DNA from: Yersinia proxima
GTDB lineage: Bacteria; Pseudomonadota; Gammaproteobacteria; Enterobacterales; Enterobacteriaceae
Assembly (NCBI RefSeq): GCF_902170785.1
Contig: NZ_CABHYG010000009.1
Location: forward strand, 310,001 to 374,000
DNA length: 64,000 bases
Reading direction: 5' to 3'
The notes under the pieces were generated by a model, which saw nothing but the letters and a program-made list of their open reading frames with translations, searched no databases and was not told where the DNA came from. This document shows positions 21,130 through 33,743 of this stretch, one piece after another (positions within the stretch are counted from its first letter, which is position 1; every line of letters begins with the position of its first letter). Made by a program: the position numbers and the translations under genes.

Positions 21130-23157
21130 ATGGCTCAAGTCGCGAAAAAAATATTGGTGACGTGCGCGCTACCATACGCTAACGGTTCTATTCATCTCGG
21201 TCACATGCTCGAGCACATCCAGGCAGACATCTGGGTCCGTTTCCAGCGAATGCGCGGCAACCAGGTTCATTTTATCTGTGCAGATGATGCCCACGGCACC
21301 CCAATCATGCTGAAAGCTCAGCAACTGGGTATCGAACCGGAGCAGATGATTGCCGAGATGAGCCAGGAGCACCAACAAGATTTCGCCGGTTTCGCTATCA
21401 GCTATGATAACTATCACTCTACCCACAGTGATGAAAACCGTGAACTGTCGAGCCTGATATACAACCGCCTAAAAGCGAATGGTTATATCAAGAATCGGAC
21501 GATTTCTCAGCTCTATGATCCTGAGAAAGGAATGTTCCTGCCCGATCGCTTTGTCAAAGGTACTTGCCCCAAGTGTAAATCACCGGATCAATATGGCGAT
21601 AACTGTGAAGTTTGTGGCGCAACCTACAGCCCAACTGAACTTATCGATCCAAAATCTGCGGTTTCCGGCGCGACGCCGGTCATGCGTGAATCTGAGCACT
21701 TCTTCTTCGACTTACCTGCGTTTAGCGATATGTTGCAAGCCTGGACACGTTCCGGCGCACTGCAAGAACAAGTTGCGAATAAAATGCAGGAATGGTTTGA
21801 ATCGGGCCTGCAACAGTGGGATATCTCCCGCGATGCCCCTTACTTTGGTTTCGAAATACCGGATGCGCCAGGTAAATATTTCTACGTCTGGCTTGATGCC
21901 CCTATCGGCTATATGGGCGCATTCAAAAACCTGTGCGATAAGCGTGGCGATTTAGATTTTGATGAGTTCTGGCGTAAAGACTCTGAAGCCGATCTGTATC
22001 ATTTCATTGGTAAGGACATTGTTTACTTCCATAGCCTGTTCTGGCCAGCGATGTTGGAAGGCAGTAACTTCCGTAAGCCAACCAATCTATTCGTTCATGG
22101 TTATGTCACGGTAAACGGCGCAAAAATGTCGAAATCTCGTGGCACATTCATTAAAGCGGGCACTTACCTGAAACATCTGGATGCCGATTGTCTGCGCTAT
22201 TACTACGCCGCCAAGCTGTCCTCTCGCATTGATGATATTGATTTGAATCTGGAAGATTTCGTCCAGCGCGTCAATGCCGATATCGTCAACAAAGTAGTTA
22301 ATCTGGCCTCGCGTAATGCTGGTTTTATCAATAAGCGTTTTGCGGGCAAGTTAGCCGATCAGCTTGCTGACCCTGCGTTATATAAAACCTTCACCGATGC
22401 CGCAGTCAGTATTGCCGATGCTTATAACAATCGTGAATCAAGCAAAGCGATTCGTGAAATTATGGCGCTGGCCGATGTCGCCAACCGTTATGTTGATGAA
22501 CAGGCACCTTGGGTCGTGGCAAAAGAAGAAGGCCGTGATGCCGACTTGCAAGCTATTTGCTCTATGGGTATCAACCTGTTCCGCGTGCTGATGACTTATC
22601 TCAAGCCGGTGCTACCCGCGCTGACTGAACGCACTGAGGCTTTCCTCAATACTGAATTAACCTGGGATAGCATCGAGCAGCCACTGTTAGGCCATCAGAT
22701 TAACACTTTTAAAGCACTGTTTAACCGCATTGATTTGGATAAGGTGAACGAAATGGTTGCCTCTTCTAAAGAAGATATGGCGGCAACAGTCACTGTGACC
22801 GGCCCATTAGCCGATGACCCGATTCAGGAAACCATCAGTTTTGATGATTTTGCCAAAGTAGACATGCGAATCGCGCTGATTCAACAAGCAGATTTTGTCG
22901 AAGGTTCAGATAAATTATTGAAACTTAAGTTGGATATTGGTGGTGAAACCCGTCAGGTCTTCTCGGGTATCCGTTCTGCTTACCCTGACCCTAAAGTATT
23001 GGAAGGTCGACTTACCGTTATGGTGGCAAACCTGGCTCCACGTAAAATGCGCTTCGGTATTTCAGAAGGCATGGTGATGGCAGCAGGCCCTGGCGGCAAA
23101 GATATCTTCCTGCTCAGCCCAGACAATGGCGCTCAGCCTGGTATGCAAGTGAAGTAA
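21130..23157 (+). CDS. metG: Methionyl-tRNA synthetase
   Basis: 675 residues, as in E. coli MetG (677). It charges tRNA-Met for initiation and elongation. The class I signature HLGH is at residues 22-25 and KMSKS near 332-336. The zinc-binding knuckle CPKC...CEVC is at about 146-162. The anticodon-binding helical domain is followed, from about 575, by an EMAP-II-like tRNA-binding domain ([14 protein letters not shown], then [17 protein letters not shown]). No strong SD is visible before ATG 21130, but the [19 protein letters not shown] start fits the family exactly. A bidirectional terminator follows. Confidence 0.98.
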   Translation: MAQVAKKILVTCALPYANGSIHLGHMLEHIQADIWVRFQRMRGNQVHFICADDAHGTPIMLKAQQLGIEPEQMIAEMSQEHQQDFAGFAISYDNYHSTHSDENRELSSLIYNRLKANGYIKNRTISQLYDPEKGMFLPDRFVKGTCPKCKSPDQYGDNCEVCGATYSPTELIDPKSAVSGATPVMRESEHFFFDLPAFSDMLQAWTRSGALQEQVANKMQEWFESGLQQWDISRDAPYFGFEIPDAPGKYFYVWLDAPIGYMGAFKNLCDKRGDLDFDEFWRKDSEADLYHFIGKDIVYFHSLFWPAMLEGSNFRKPTNLFVHGYVTVNGAKMSKSRGTFIKAGTYLKHLDADCLRYYYAAKLSSRIDDIDLNLEDFVQRVNADIVNKVVNLASRNAGFINKRFAGKLADQLADPALYKTFTDAAVSIADAYNNRESSKAIREIMALADVANRYVDEQAPWVVAKEEGRDADLQAICSMGINLFRVLMTYLKPVLPALTERTEAFLNTELTWDSIEQPLLGHQINTFKALFNRIDLDKVNEMVASSKEDMAATVTVTGPLADDPIQETISFDDFAKVDMRIALIQQADFVEGSDKLLKLKLDIGGETRQVFSGIRSAYPDPKVLEGRLTVMVANLAPRKMRFGISEGMVMAAGPGGKDIFLLSPDNGAQPGMQVK

Positions 23158-23175
23158 TATTGGTCTAGCACGCAA

Positions 23176-23210
23176 AAAAGCCGGTCACAAAACCTGACCG
23201 GCTTTTTTTA
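23176..23210. terminator. Bidirectional terminator between metG and the convergent membrane protein gene
   Basis: Stem AAGCCGGTCA / TGACCGGCTT with a short AAAACC-type loop, preceded by an A-run and followed by a run of seven T. It can serve both metG (+) and the gene at 23234-24064 (-). Confidence 0.92.
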
Positions 23211-23233
23211 TTGCCTATCAATGAGCCAGATCT

Positions 23234-24064
23234 TTACTCACTTTTGGCTATAGGCTGCCTCTCGCGTTGCCAGTCTTCTAACCAAAACAGCATATTAATA
23301 AATAAACTTAGCGAGAAGATCAGGAACAAAATATTATCCAGTAAGGATACTTTGACTAGTGCATTGATAATAATATTCTGATGATGTTTTATTTCCACGA
23401 AACCTGACGAGAAAAACCAGAATACACCGACAGCACCCACTATATTTAATACCACAACTGGCCAATGCCATTTGGCCAGTAAAAAGAAAATCCACGATAA
23501 CATCATCAGCGAAACGATGGCATCACCCAATTCAAAAATAAGGAAGAAAGTTATGTATAATAAGCCAAAACAAATCAACGCTAACCCAAATGGATACTCA
23601 TTAGGTAAGGCTGAAGACAGCTGTTTTCTACGGTCACATGCTGGTGGTTTTATATCATAAATATTTATAGCAAGAATATAGAGTAAAAACAAACCTGATA
23701 AACATAATGCTAATAAAGTGTGCGAGAGATAGAAAGCGAATGGAAGCAGGTGAAATATTAACAAATAAGGGCTTAACCTTTGGCTAGCTAAGCGGTACGA
23801 ACAAGGTAACAACAGCACTAATGAAAGCACCGCGAAAAAAGACGAAACAAAAAAAACCAGAATTTCATCAATCGAGTCTGGAAATAAAATAGTAACCAGA
23901 AACATAATAGTCATCAGAGCCAACACGTAGCGGACAAATAAAAGCAGACACTCACTGCGGGACATATAACGACATGTGGGATTATTAATACAATAATTCA
24001 AATTCAGCTGTGCTATATCAGAACTATCCTGTCTTAATTTATATAGGCTGCTAATTTTAACCAT
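23234..24064 (-). CDS. Unknown multi-span inner-membrane protein
   Basis: 276 residues; I do not recognise the family. A soluble N-terminal segment of about 40 residues (with Cys at about 25 and 31) is followed by roughly seven hydrophobic spans. These run from about 42-62 (LFVRYVLALMTIMFLVTILF) to about 245-263 (LFLIFSLSLFINMLFWL). A short polar loop near 140-152 contains CDRRKQ. The C-terminus WQRERQPIAKSE is basic and probably cytoplasmic. Base composition is AT-richer than metG. The gene stands alone, convergent with metG and divergent from the sugar-binding protein gene. No partner is suggested by its position. Confidence 0.75.
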   Translation of the reverse strand: MVKISSLYKLRQDSSDIAQLNLNYCINNPTCRYMSRSECLLLFVRYVLALMTIMFLVTILFPDSIDEILVFFVSSFFAVLSLVLLLPCSYRLASQRLSPYLLIFHLLPFAFYLSHTLLALCLSGLFLLYILAINIYDIKPPACDRRKQLSSALPNEYPFGLALICFGLLYITFFLIFELGDAIVSLMMLSWIFFLLAKWHWPVVVLNIVGAVGVFWFFSSGFVEIKHHQNIIINALVKVSLLDNILFLIFSLSLFINMLFWLEDWQRERQPIAKSE

Positions 24065-24520
24065 GGTGACTTTAATCCTTTAAATATCATTAAACTGAAA
24101 ATGGTAAAAATTCATTTTTGTTATGGTAATTAACCTCTATTATTTAATTTCATGACTCAATTCCATTTAGAATATCAGGACTGAGTAAGCAGTGAAATAA
24201 AATATTATCGTGGATATTTGTCTCAATAAAAATAAGGTTATAAAGCGCCAGTGAAAAAAAACCACTAAAATAAAAAGGTTATTAACTTCATTTGCTCTCA
24301 TTAAAGTCCCCCCTTGCACTTTGCTGCTTATTTAAGCAGTCCAAACTAAAAGATATAACGCGATCCAAAAATTCATAACAAAGTTAATTCCTTATCAAAA
24401 TAGTTATGGTTATGATGCTATACAGAGACAGATAGACGTCTAGACACAAAGACAGCCATAACAATGAATGATAGCACCGTATACATTGCATAACTTATCA
24501 ACACCATGACGGAGTTCCGG
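24065..24520. other. AT-rich divergent intergenic region
   Basis: About 456 bases between the membrane protein gene and the periplasmic binding protein gene. It presumably carries both promoters. I found no clear CRP, FNR or sigma-54 site, no hairpin terminator and no open frame worth calling. A GGAG ribosome binding site ends it, before 24521. Confidence 0.6.
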
Positions 24521-25597
24521 ATGAAAAATATTGCTTCCCCATTACTGGCCCTGAGCCTGCTGACGGCACTGCCAGTATTCGCTGCAGACACCGCCACGGT
24601 AACCCCTATTCCTGATGCCATTGCCAAGCATCAAGGACAAATTAAAATCGCGGTGATCCGTAATTTAGGCTCCGACGACAACACGACTCAATTCTTATCT
24701 GGTGTATTGAAAGAAGGCAAAAAACTGGGTTTCAAAGTCGATACGTTCTTAAGCAATGGCGATGACGCGCGTTTTCAGGACTTTGTTAATCAGGCTATCA
24801 GCCAGAAATACGACGGGATTATTCTTTCCCAAGGCCGTGACCCCTACTCGACTGAACTGGTAAAACGCATTACAGCGAACGGCATTGCCGTGTCTGTATT
24901 TGATACCGCCATTCAGGGTGATATCCCCGGTCTGACAGTCACTCAGCAAGATGATGCTTCACTGACTAACGAATCCTTCGGTCAGTTGGTCAAGGACTTC
25001 AACGGTAAAGCGAATATTATCAAGCTCTGGGTAGCCGGATTCCCACCGATGGAACGTCGCCAGGCCGCTTATCAGGCTCTGCTGAAACAAAATCCGGGTA
25101 TTACTGAACTGGAATCTATTGGTGCTGTGTCATCTGATGTTCAAGGCGATACCGCGAACAAAGTGGGAGCAGTCTTGGCGAAATACCCGAAAGGGAAAAT
25201 CGATGCCATTTGGGGAACCTGGGATGCCTTTACTCAAGGCGCTTATAAAGCCTTGCAAGAGAACGGCCGTACCGAGATCAAGTTATATAGCATTGATATC
25301 TCGAATCAGGATTTGCAGCTGATGCGCGAAGCGAATAGCCCATGGAAAGTCAGCGTTGCCGTCGATCCTAAGCTCATTGGCACAGTCAACTTACGCCTGG
25401 TTGCCAAGAAAATTGCCGGTGAAGAGACTCCTGCCAGTTACGAATTCCGCGCAGCCTCTATTCCACAAGCACTGCTGGCGAGTCAACCTGGCCCAGTTAA
25501 CGTTTCCGGTTTGAGTAAAATCATCCCTGGCTGGGGTCAGTCAGATGATTTCAACTCACCTTGGTTTGCTACCCTTGCTGCCAAAAATGGTCAGTAA
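24521..25597 (+). CDS. Periplasmic sugar-type ABC substrate-binding protein (orphan)
   Basis: 358 residues from the ATG at 24521, which has GGAG 7 bases upstream; a further in-frame ATG at 24506 has no ribosome site. Residues 1-21 (MKNIASPLLALSLLTALPVFA) are a signal peptide with an AxA-like cleavage site. The mature part is a type 1 periplasmic binding protein (Peripla_BP_4/ribose-binding type), with IKIAVIRNLGSDDNTTQFLSG-like opening strands, DGIILSQGRDPY and IDAIWGTWDAFTQGAY. No permease or ATPase gene lies nearby, so it either works with a transporter encoded elsewhere or feeds a sensor. The next gene follows after 46 bases and is probably cotranscribed. The ligand cannot be predicted. 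Confidence 0.85.
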   Translation: MKNIASPLLALSLLTALPVFAADTATVTPIPDAIAKHQGQIKIAVIRNLGSDDNTTQFLSGVLKEGKKLGFKVDTFLSNGDDARFQDFVNQAISQKYDGIILSQGRDPYSTELVKRITANGIAVSVFDTAIQGDIPGLTVTQQDDASLTNESFGQLVKDFNGKANIIKLWVAGFPPMERRQAAYQALLKQNPGITELESIGAVSSDVQGDTANKVGAVLAKYPKGKIDAIWGTWDAFTQGAYKALQENGRTEIKLYSIDISNQDLQLMREANSPWKVSVAVDPKLIGTVNLRLVAKKIAGEETPASYEFRAASIPQALLASQPGPVNVSGLSKIIPGWGQSDDFNSPWFATLAAKNGQ

Positions 25598-25643
25598 TGT
25601 GTCATTAAAGACCCATGCAAAAAATTGATTTGGAGTGAAATAA

Positions 25644-26897
25644 ATGGCAGCGCAAGGAATCTTGCCAACACCTGAATACAGCCGCAATATGCGGCTGATT
25701 GGTCATAGTGATCAAGGTGGAAAACCCGATGGCGTGCAGGTGATGGTGCATCGTGGTTTCGCTTATATCGGCCATATGGTGTCGCAGGGCGTTTCGATTA
25801 TTGATGTCCGAGATGCAAAAAACCCACGTCCGGCTGGTTTTATCGCCGCGCCACCCAATACGTGGAATGTACACTTACAAGCTCATGATGACCTGCTACT
25901 GGTGATTAATGCCCGTGACTTGTTTGCTGACGCTAGTTTTGCCGAAGAGAAAGTGTATTACACTCGCTCGGTGGCCCAAACGGTCAGCACCCGGCAAGAA
26001 GGCCGTAGTTGGAGTGCCGGTTTACGTATTTTTGATATTTCGATACCGGACAAGCCCCGTGAGATAAGTTTCCTGCCACTTGATGGCATCGGTATCCACC
26101 GTATCTGGTATGTCGGTGGGCGCTGGGCCTATGTTTCTGCGCTGCTCGACGGCTACAGTGATTATATCTTTCTAACCATTGATTTGGCTGACCCGCAAAA
26201 ACCACAGGTTGCCGGACGTTATGCTTTACCCGGCATGCATACTGCTGCGGGCGAACAAGCAAGCTGGCCTGAAGGTAAGCGCTATGCACTGCACCATGCC
26301 ATTGTCAGTGGTGATACAGCTTACGGTAGCTGGCGTGATGGTGGACTGACACTATTAGATGTCAGCGACCGCACTGAGCCAAAACTGATCAGTCATCGTA
26401 ACTGGAGCCCCCCTTTTGGTGGCGGGACACATACTGCGCTTCCTTTGCCAGATCGCGACTTACTGGTGGTGCTGGATGAAGCAGTGCTGGATAACCAAGA
26501 GGATGGCGAGAAACATATTTGGGTATTCGATATTCGCGAACCAACCAACCCGATAAGTATCTCAACTTTCCCCGTGCCAGATGAACAGGATTATGTGAAA
26601 AAAGGTGCACATTTTGGCCCACATAATCTGCATGAAAACCGGCCGGGTAGTTTTATCAGTTCATCGCTGATTTTTGCCACTTACCAGAATGCGGGGGTTC
26701 GAGCCTATGACATCAGCAACCCCTATCAGCCAAAAGAGACTGGCTCTCTGGTGCCCGCTGCACCGGAAAAAATGATGGATAAACGACCTGGTCGCCCACA
26801 AGTGATTCAGTCATGTGATGTGTTTGTTGATGCTCAAGGGATTATCTACAGCACCGATTATAATGGCGGGCTGTCTATCATCGAATATTTAGGTTAA
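25644..26897 (+). CDS. LVIVD-repeat beta-propeller protein
   Basis: 417 residues without signal peptide or membrane span. It contains repeated beta-strand units typical of LVIVD/YVTN-like propellers: GVSIIDVRDAKNPRPAGF, GLRIFDISIPDKPREISF, FLTIDLADPQKPQVAGRY, GLTLLDVSDRTEPKLISH, IWVFDIREPTNPISISTF and GVRAYDISNPYQPKETGS. Each strand unit ends in a xDxxxPxxP turn. The SD GGAGTG sits 8-12 bases before ATG 25644. It follows the periplasmic binding protein gene by 46 bases, so the two likely form a small operon. I know of no firm biochemical role for such proteins. The pairing suggests involvement in metabolism or sensing of the ligand of the binding protein. Confidence 0.8.
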   Translation: MAAQGILPTPEYSRNMRLIGHSDQGGKPDGVQVMVHRGFAYIGHMVSQGVSIIDVRDAKNPRPAGFIAAPPNTWNVHLQAHDDLLLVINARDLFADASFAEEKVYYTRSVAQTVSTRQEGRSWSAGLRIFDISIPDKPREISFLPLDGIGIHRIWYVGGRWAYVSALLDGYSDYIFLTIDLADPQKPQVAGRYALPGMHTAAGEQASWPEGKRYALHHAIVSGDTAYGSWRDGGLTLLDVSDRTEPKLISHRNWSPPFGGGTHTALPLPDRDLLVVLDEAVLDNQEDGEKHIWVFDIREPTNPISISTFPVPDEQDYVKKGAHFGPHNLHENRPGSFISSSLIFATYQNAGVRAYDISNPYQPKETGSLVPAAPEKMMDKRPGRPQVIQSCDVFVDAQGIIYSTDYNGGLSIIEYLG

Positions 26898-26910
26898 TAG
26901 TCTATTGATG

Positions 26911-26934
26911 GCAGGTCGATTCAGGTCGATCTGC
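26911..26934 (+). terminator. Weak hairpin after the LVIVD gene
   Basis: A 9-base stem with one G-T pair (GCAGGTCGA / TCGATCTGC), 14 bases after the stop. The T-tract that would make it a standard rho-independent terminator is missing, so function is uncertain. Confidence 0.4.
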
Positions 26935-27095
26935 TATTTGCAAAAAAAATTTCCTCCACCCCCTCTCTTTCGCTCCTGCAATAGTCTACTGTAATTGGCT
27001 GAGTCGCGTCGTAATGCTGTGCGTGTCATTCTTTTTATTGGCATTAATCCGCATAGAAACAACTTATTACCCATAATTAAAAATAAGAAAATACC

Positions 27096-28316
27096 ATGAA
27101 AGGATTTCCATCGCGTGTCACTAACCTGCTGATTGCCTCGCTGGTGTTAACCATTGGCCGAGCGGTAACGCTGCCGTTTATCACTATCTATTTGGCCGAA
27201 CACTTTCAACTAGCGCCAGACAAGGTTGGACTGGTCTTAGGGGCGAGTTTGACCTTGGGGATTTTCACCAGTCTGTATGGCGGTTATCTGGTGGATAAAT
27301 TCAATAAAAAGCAATTGATTTTACTGGCGATCACCCTATTTTCTGCCACCTTTTTTACCTTGCCGTGGATTGAGCATCCGGCGTGGATTATCCTGATTTT
27401 GGCATTGTTGCATTCAGCATACTCCGTCTATGGTATCGCTATTAAAGCCTGTTTTGCCGACTGGTTGCCAGTCAACGAGCGAATCAAAGCCTTCTCAGCC
27501 AACTACACATTGGTCAATGTCGGCTGGGCGGTCGGCCCAGGGCTGGGAGTTTTGGTGGTCAGTATGGGGCCGCAAGTCCCCTTTATCATTTCGGGCATAC
27601 TAGCGTTGTTGGTTGCTATTACACTGAAATTCAGAATCGACAGTACCGATATGTCGGTCGCGGAGCATACACAGACGGAGTCTGTGCCAGATTTCCGCCA
27701 AACGTTTCGTATTTTGCGCCATGACAAACGGCTGATCTATTTCACCGTCGGCAGCATGCTCAGTGCCATTGTCTTTGGTCAGTTCTCCGGCTATTTATCT
27801 CAATACCTGATTACTGTTTCTGATGCCAAATTTGCCTATCAGGTGATTGGCGCGGTGATGACGGTCAATGCAACTATTGTGATTACCTTACAATACCTGT
27901 TAAGCCGCCGTATGAATCAACAGAACTTAATGCGCTGGCTAATGCTAGGCACTCTGTTTTTTATTATTGGTTTGTTCGGCTTTATGGCCGCGCAACAGTC
28001 AATCCCTGTGTGGATGCTAGCGATGGCGATTTTCTCATTGGGTGAGATTATTGTTATTCCGGTCGAATATCTGTTTATCGATTTTATTGCCCCCGCGAAT
28101 CTCAAAGGCAGTTACTATGGGGTACAGAATCTCGGTCAGTTAGGTGGTGCTGCGAATCCGGTACTCTGCGGTTTCCTGTTAGCCTACACCGCACCCGAGA
28201 TGATGTTCTACATGTTGATTGTGGCGGCTATTTTGGGGCTGGTATTTTTCTATCGTGGCTACCAATTAGCCAAATCGCCAGCCCATCAACCCTCCCAGTT
28301 GCAAGACGAGTCGTAA
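27096..28316 (+). CDS. MFS exporter of the YdeE type
   Basis: 406 residues with twelve predicted spans. The first span (LLIASLVLTIGRAVTLPFITIY) and the motif A-like loop GGYLVDKFNKKQL resemble E. coli YdeE, a major facilitator reported to export dipeptides. ANYTLVNVGWAVGPGLG in span 5 is the motif C typical of antiporters. It should be a proton-driven exporter in the inner membrane. The gene is monocistronic between the LVIVD gene and yohJ; its ribosome binding site is weak. The E. coli neighbourhood does not have ydeE here, so orthology is not assured. Confidence 0.8.
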   Translation: MKGFPSRVTNLLIASLVLTIGRAVTLPFITIYLAEHFQLAPDKVGLVLGASLTLGIFTSLYGGYLVDKFNKKQLILLAITLFSATFFTLPWIEHPAWIILILALLHSAYSVYGIAIKACFADWLPVNERIKAFSANYTLVNVGWAVGPGLGVLVVSMGPQVPFIISGILALLVAITLKFRIDSTDMSVAEHTQTESVPDFRQTFRILRHDKRLIYFTVGSMLSAIVFGQFSGYLSQYLITVSDAKFAYQVIGAVMTVNATIVITLQYLLSRRMNQQNLMRWLMLGTLFFIIGLFGFMAAQQSIPVWMLAMAIFSLGEIIVIPVEYLFIDFIAPANLKGSYYGVQNLGQLGGAANPVLCGFLLAYTAPEMMFYMLIVAAILGLVFFYRGYQLAKSPAHQPSQLQDES

Positions 28317-28414
28317 TTGGCATAATTCCATTAAAATTATTCATAGTGTGATAACTAGCACAGTGTTAGCGTTAATTGTATGATGAATGCATTCCGTTAC
28401 TCAGGACTCTTTTT

Positions 28415-28822
28415 ATGCGCAATGTGACTTCACTTTGCTGGCAGTATCTGCGAGCTTTCGCCATTATCTATCTGTGCTTATGGGCAGGTAAGGCCGTGGC
28501 CTTACTGTTACCCATAACCATCCCCGGTAGCATTCTCGGAATGCTGATTTTGTTTGCCCTGCTTTCCTCACAAATTTTGCCTTCGACGTGGGTAAAGCCC
28601 GGTTGTCACCTGCTCATTCGTTACATGGCGCTGCTGTTTGTGCCAATCGGTGTTGGCGTCATGCAATATTATGACCAACTCACCAAGCAATTTGGCCCTA
28701 TTGTGGTTTCCTGCTTTGTTAGTACCCTGATTGTGATGTTGGTGGTGGCTTATAGCTCACATTATGTCCATCGTGAGCGCAAGGTGATTGGTTCTCCCAC
28801 TCACACCGAGGAGGACAAATGA
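28415..28822 (+). CDS. yohJ: LrgA/CidA-family membrane protein YohJ
   Basis: 135 residues from the ATG at 28415 (AGGA 8 bases upstream), matching E. coli YohJ (132 aa); the frame could extend upstream but not with family similarity. It has four hydrophobic spans, with the family segments [17 protein letters not shown] and [17 protein letters not shown]. LrgA-type proteins are holin-like and work with the LrgB partner. The partner yohK overlaps by 4 bases (ATGA), so the pair is one operon. Recent work links such pairs to small-molecule transport; the function of YohJK in enterics remains unsettled. Confidence 0.95.
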   Translation: MRNVTSLCWQYLRAFAIIYLCLWAGKAVALLLPITIPGSILGMLILFALLSSQILPSTWVKPGCHLLIRYMALLFVPIGVGVMQYYDQLTKQFGPIVVSCFVSTLIVMLVVAYSSHYVHRERKVIGSPTHTEEDK

Positions 28823-29514
28823 TCAGTAACTTATGGTGGTCACTGCCACTAACACTCATCGTGTTCTTCAGTGCACGCCGTTTGGCTCGCTGGCTGAAAA
28901 TGCCGTTGCTGAACCCTTTGCTTATATCAATGGTTGTTATCATTCCATTGTTATTAGTGACACATATGCCTTATGCCAACTATTTCGCTGGCAGCAAAGT
29001 ATTAAACGACCTGTTGCAGCCTGCCGTAGTGGCGTTGGCTTTCCCGCTGTATGAGCAATTGCATCAAATTCGCGCGCGCTGGAAATCAATCATTAGCATC
29101 TGTTTTATCGGCAGCATTACCGCTATGGTCAGTGGCACTGCTGTGGCCCTGTGGATGGGGGCAACCCCTGAAATTGCCGCTTCGGTACTGCCTAAATCCG
29201 TTACCACACCGATTGCCATGGCGGTGGCCGAATCCATCCATGGCTTACCCGCCATCAGTGCCGTGTGCGTTATTTTTGTTGGAATTTTAGGTGCGGTGTT
29301 TGGTCACAGCTTGTTGAATTTGTTAAAGATAACCACTAAAGCCTCGCGTGGATTGGCAATGGGAACCGCGTCGCACGCCTTGGGAACTGCACGCTGTGCT
29401 GAGTTAGATTTTCAGGAAGGAGCATTCAGCTCACTGGCCTTGGTAATTTGTGGGATTATCACCTCACTACTGGCGCCCTTTTTGTTTCCGGTGCTGCTAC
29501 ATTTATTTGGCTAA
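28819..29514 (+). CDS. yohK: LrgB/CidB-family membrane protein YohK
   Basis: 231 residues, the length of E. coli YohK, with six to eight hydrophobic spans. Diagnostic LrgB segments are [19 protein letters not shown] and [29 protein letters not shown]. It is translated from an ATG overlapping the yohJ stop by 4 bases. It is presumed to form an inner-membrane complex with YohJ. The cdd gene follows 138 bases later behind its own promoter region, as in E. coli. Confidence 0.95.
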   Translation: MISNLWWSLPLTLIVFFSARRLARWLKMPLLNPLLISMVVIIPLLLVTHMPYANYFAGSKVLNDLLQPAVVALAFPLYEQLHQIRARWKSIISICFIGSITAMVSGTAVALWMGATPEIAASVLPKSVTTPIAMAVAESIHGLPAISAVCVIFVGILGAVFGHSLLNLLKITTKASRGLAMGTASHALGTARCAELDFQEGAFSSLALVICGIITSLLAPFLFPVLLHLFG

Positions 29515-29527
29515 CAGTGCAGTATAA

Positions 29528-29549
29528 ATTTGAGATACATCTCTCATTT
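29528..29549 (+). promoter_or_regulatory. Candidate CRP site upstream of cdd
   Basis: A near-palindrome TTTGAGATACATCTCTCA with flanking A/T arms, about 104 bases before cdd. It resembles a CRP-binding sequence known upstream of E. coli cdd, where CRP and CytR act together. The match to TGTGA-N6-TCACA is imperfect. A second weaker half-like site lies near 29560-29575. Confidence 0.45.
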
Positions 29550-29652
29550 GAGATTTTACTTGCATGAATTTCATATATAACGAGATCTAAGTCACATCAA
29601 GAAGACCCCAAGCTACCTAAAATAGTTTCCCGTAACTATTGGAGAGAACCCT

Positions 29653-30537
29653 ATGCAAGCACGTTTTCATGACGCTTGGGCTAAGTTGCCCGCTTCACTG
29701 CAAGCCGCACTTGAACCTATCTTGAGCGCAAACGATTTCCCTGCCATGCTGACAGCAGAACAAGTGAAAACGGTGATGAGTATCAGTGGGTTAGATGATA
29801 GCGCACTGGCATTTGCCTTGTTGCCGTTAGCTGCTGCTTGTGCATTGACGCCCGTCTCTCATTTCAAGGTCGGAGCCATTGCTCGCGGTATCAGCGGCAC
29901 TCTCTATTTCGGTGCCAATATGGAGTTCAGTGGCACCCCATTGCAACAAACCATCCATGCCGAACAATGTGCCGTCACACACGCATGGTTACGTAATGAG
30001 GCCAGTCTGGTCTCTATTACCGTCAATTACACACCATGTGGTCATTGTCGCCAGTTTATGAATGAACTGAACAGCGGAACCGACCTGCACATCCATCTAC
30101 CAGGCCGCCCTGCTTCAACTCTGGGACAATATTTGCCAGACTCTTTCGGCCCGAAAGATTTGGATATCACCACCTTGCTGATGGATCCTGTCGATCACGG
30201 CTATAAGATTGCTGAAACGGATGCCCTGACTCAGGCAGCACTTGATGGCGCAAACCACAGCCATGCACCTTACAGCCAATCTCACAGCGGTGTGGCATTG
30301 GAAACCGCCGACGGCACTATTTATGCCGGGCGCTATGCTGAAAATGCCGCGTTTAACCCAAGCCTGCCACCGCTACAAGCTGCATTGATTATGACCAACC
30401 TTGCTGGCAAAGATTGTGGCGCTATTCGCCGCGCAGTGCTGGTTGAAGGCAGTCAACCCATGCTGACTCAATGGGATGCAACCAAAGCAACGCTGGCCGC
30501 CCTGGGCTGTAGCGATGTAAAACACGTGACATTTTAA
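29653..30537 (+). CDS. cdd: Cytidine deaminase
   Basis: 294 residues, identical in length to E. coli Cdd. It deaminates cytidine and deoxycytidine to uridine and deoxyuridine in the cytoplasm. The active site is complete: His102-Ala-Glu104 ([12 protein letters not shown]) and Cys129-x2-Cys132 (TPCGHC), the zinc ligands and proton shuttle. The C-terminal half is a degenerate second deaminase-like domain with [21 protein letters not shown] precedes the ATG by 7-8 bases. The gene is flanked by yohK and maeA and is likely under CRP/CytR-type control from the region before it. Confidence 0.97.
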   Translation: MQARFHDAWAKLPASLQAALEPILSANDFPAMLTAEQVKTVMSISGLDDSALAFALLPLAAACALTPVSHFKVGAIARGISGTLYFGANMEFSGTPLQQTIHAEQCAVTHAWLRNEASLVSITVNYTPCGHCRQFMNELNSGTDLHIHLPGRPASTLGQYLPDSFGPKDLDITTLLMDPVDHGYKIAETDALTQAALDGANHSHAPYSQSHSGVALETADGTIYAGRYAENAAFNPSLPPLQAALIMTNLAGKDCGAIRRAVLVEGSQPMLTQWDATKATLAALGCSDVKHVTF

Positions 30538-30735
30538 ACAGATAAGACTGAACACGGGGTTACATCGTTAACCCCCTGCCAAAATACATTTCTACCATCA
30601 GCGGCTAAATATGCCAGTCAACTCGCATTTTTACTGCTAACCGACATATTTAACTAACAAAAGCTGTACATATTTTTCTTATCTTTTAGGATCGGTGGCA
30701 ACAATTACTATCCAGCCCCGAAGTCATAAGAGTAA

Positions 30736-32439
<1,704 letters not shown>

Positions 32440-32446
32440 TTATTAT

Positions 32447-32472
32447 CCGGCCTGCGCTACTGCGCAGGCCGG
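32447..32472 (+). terminator. Terminator-like hairpin after maeA
   Basis: Eleven-base perfect stem CCGGCCTGCGC / GCGCAGGCCGG with a TACT loop, 7 bases after the stop. The following TTATAG is a poor T-tract, so it may act as a terminator or as an mRNA 3'-end stabiliser. Confidence 0.7.
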
Positions 32473-32581
32473 TTATAGACTCACTCTCTTGTCATCAGTT
32501 CCCCCTCAATCATTAATATAATAAGAAGAAACTATTGGCATGATATCGGTGGGTACAGTAGCCTTGCAGTATCACCAGTGA

Positions 32582-33373
<792 letters not shown>

Positions 33374-33424
33374 TTTTGAATGCGCTTTTGTTTTGACGTC
33401 AATAACGATCAAAAGCGCTCCCCA

Positions 33425-33703
33425 CTACCCCCTTTGCCCCAAAAACGCCCCGACATCACTTTCAACCTCCCCCATCTCTTGCAATAACTGCAAGGTTTCC
33501 AGCGCTTCATCCTCATCCAGCCGACTCATAGCGAACCCCACATGCACCAAAACCCAATGGCCGATTAATGCTGTACTAACCTGCTCATCCGCAGCCACCA
33601 GCATAATATTGACCGAGCGGCGCACGCCACAGACATCCACCCATGCCGTGCCTGGTTGAACATCATCCAACGCGACAATTTGCCCAGGGATCCCTATACA
33701 CAT
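33425..33703 (-). CDS. hypC: Hydrogenase maturation chaperone HypC/HybG
   Basis: 92 residues from the ATG at 33703, which gives the invariant N-terminus MCIGIPGQIVAL with the essential Cys2; GGAG lies about 8 bases upstream. The longer frame (to 33730) would bury Cys2 and is rejected. HypC-family proteins carry the Fe(CN)2CO unit with HypD and bind the hydrogenase large-subunit precursor. WVDVCGVRRSVNIMLV is the conserved beta core. It follows hypA by about 40 bases, on the strand opposite to hyf, and probably serves HyfG. No hypB, hypD, hypE or hypF lies in the window, so those must be elsewhere. Confidence 0.93.
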   Translation of the reverse strand: MCIGIPGQIVALDDVQPGTAWVDVCGVRRSVNIMLVAADEQVSTALIGHWVLVHVGFAMSRLDEDEALETLQLLQEMGEVESDVGAFLGQRG

Positions 33704-33743
33704 AATCCGGCTCCCGCAGTGTCTCGGCATAAAAAAAGCAACT

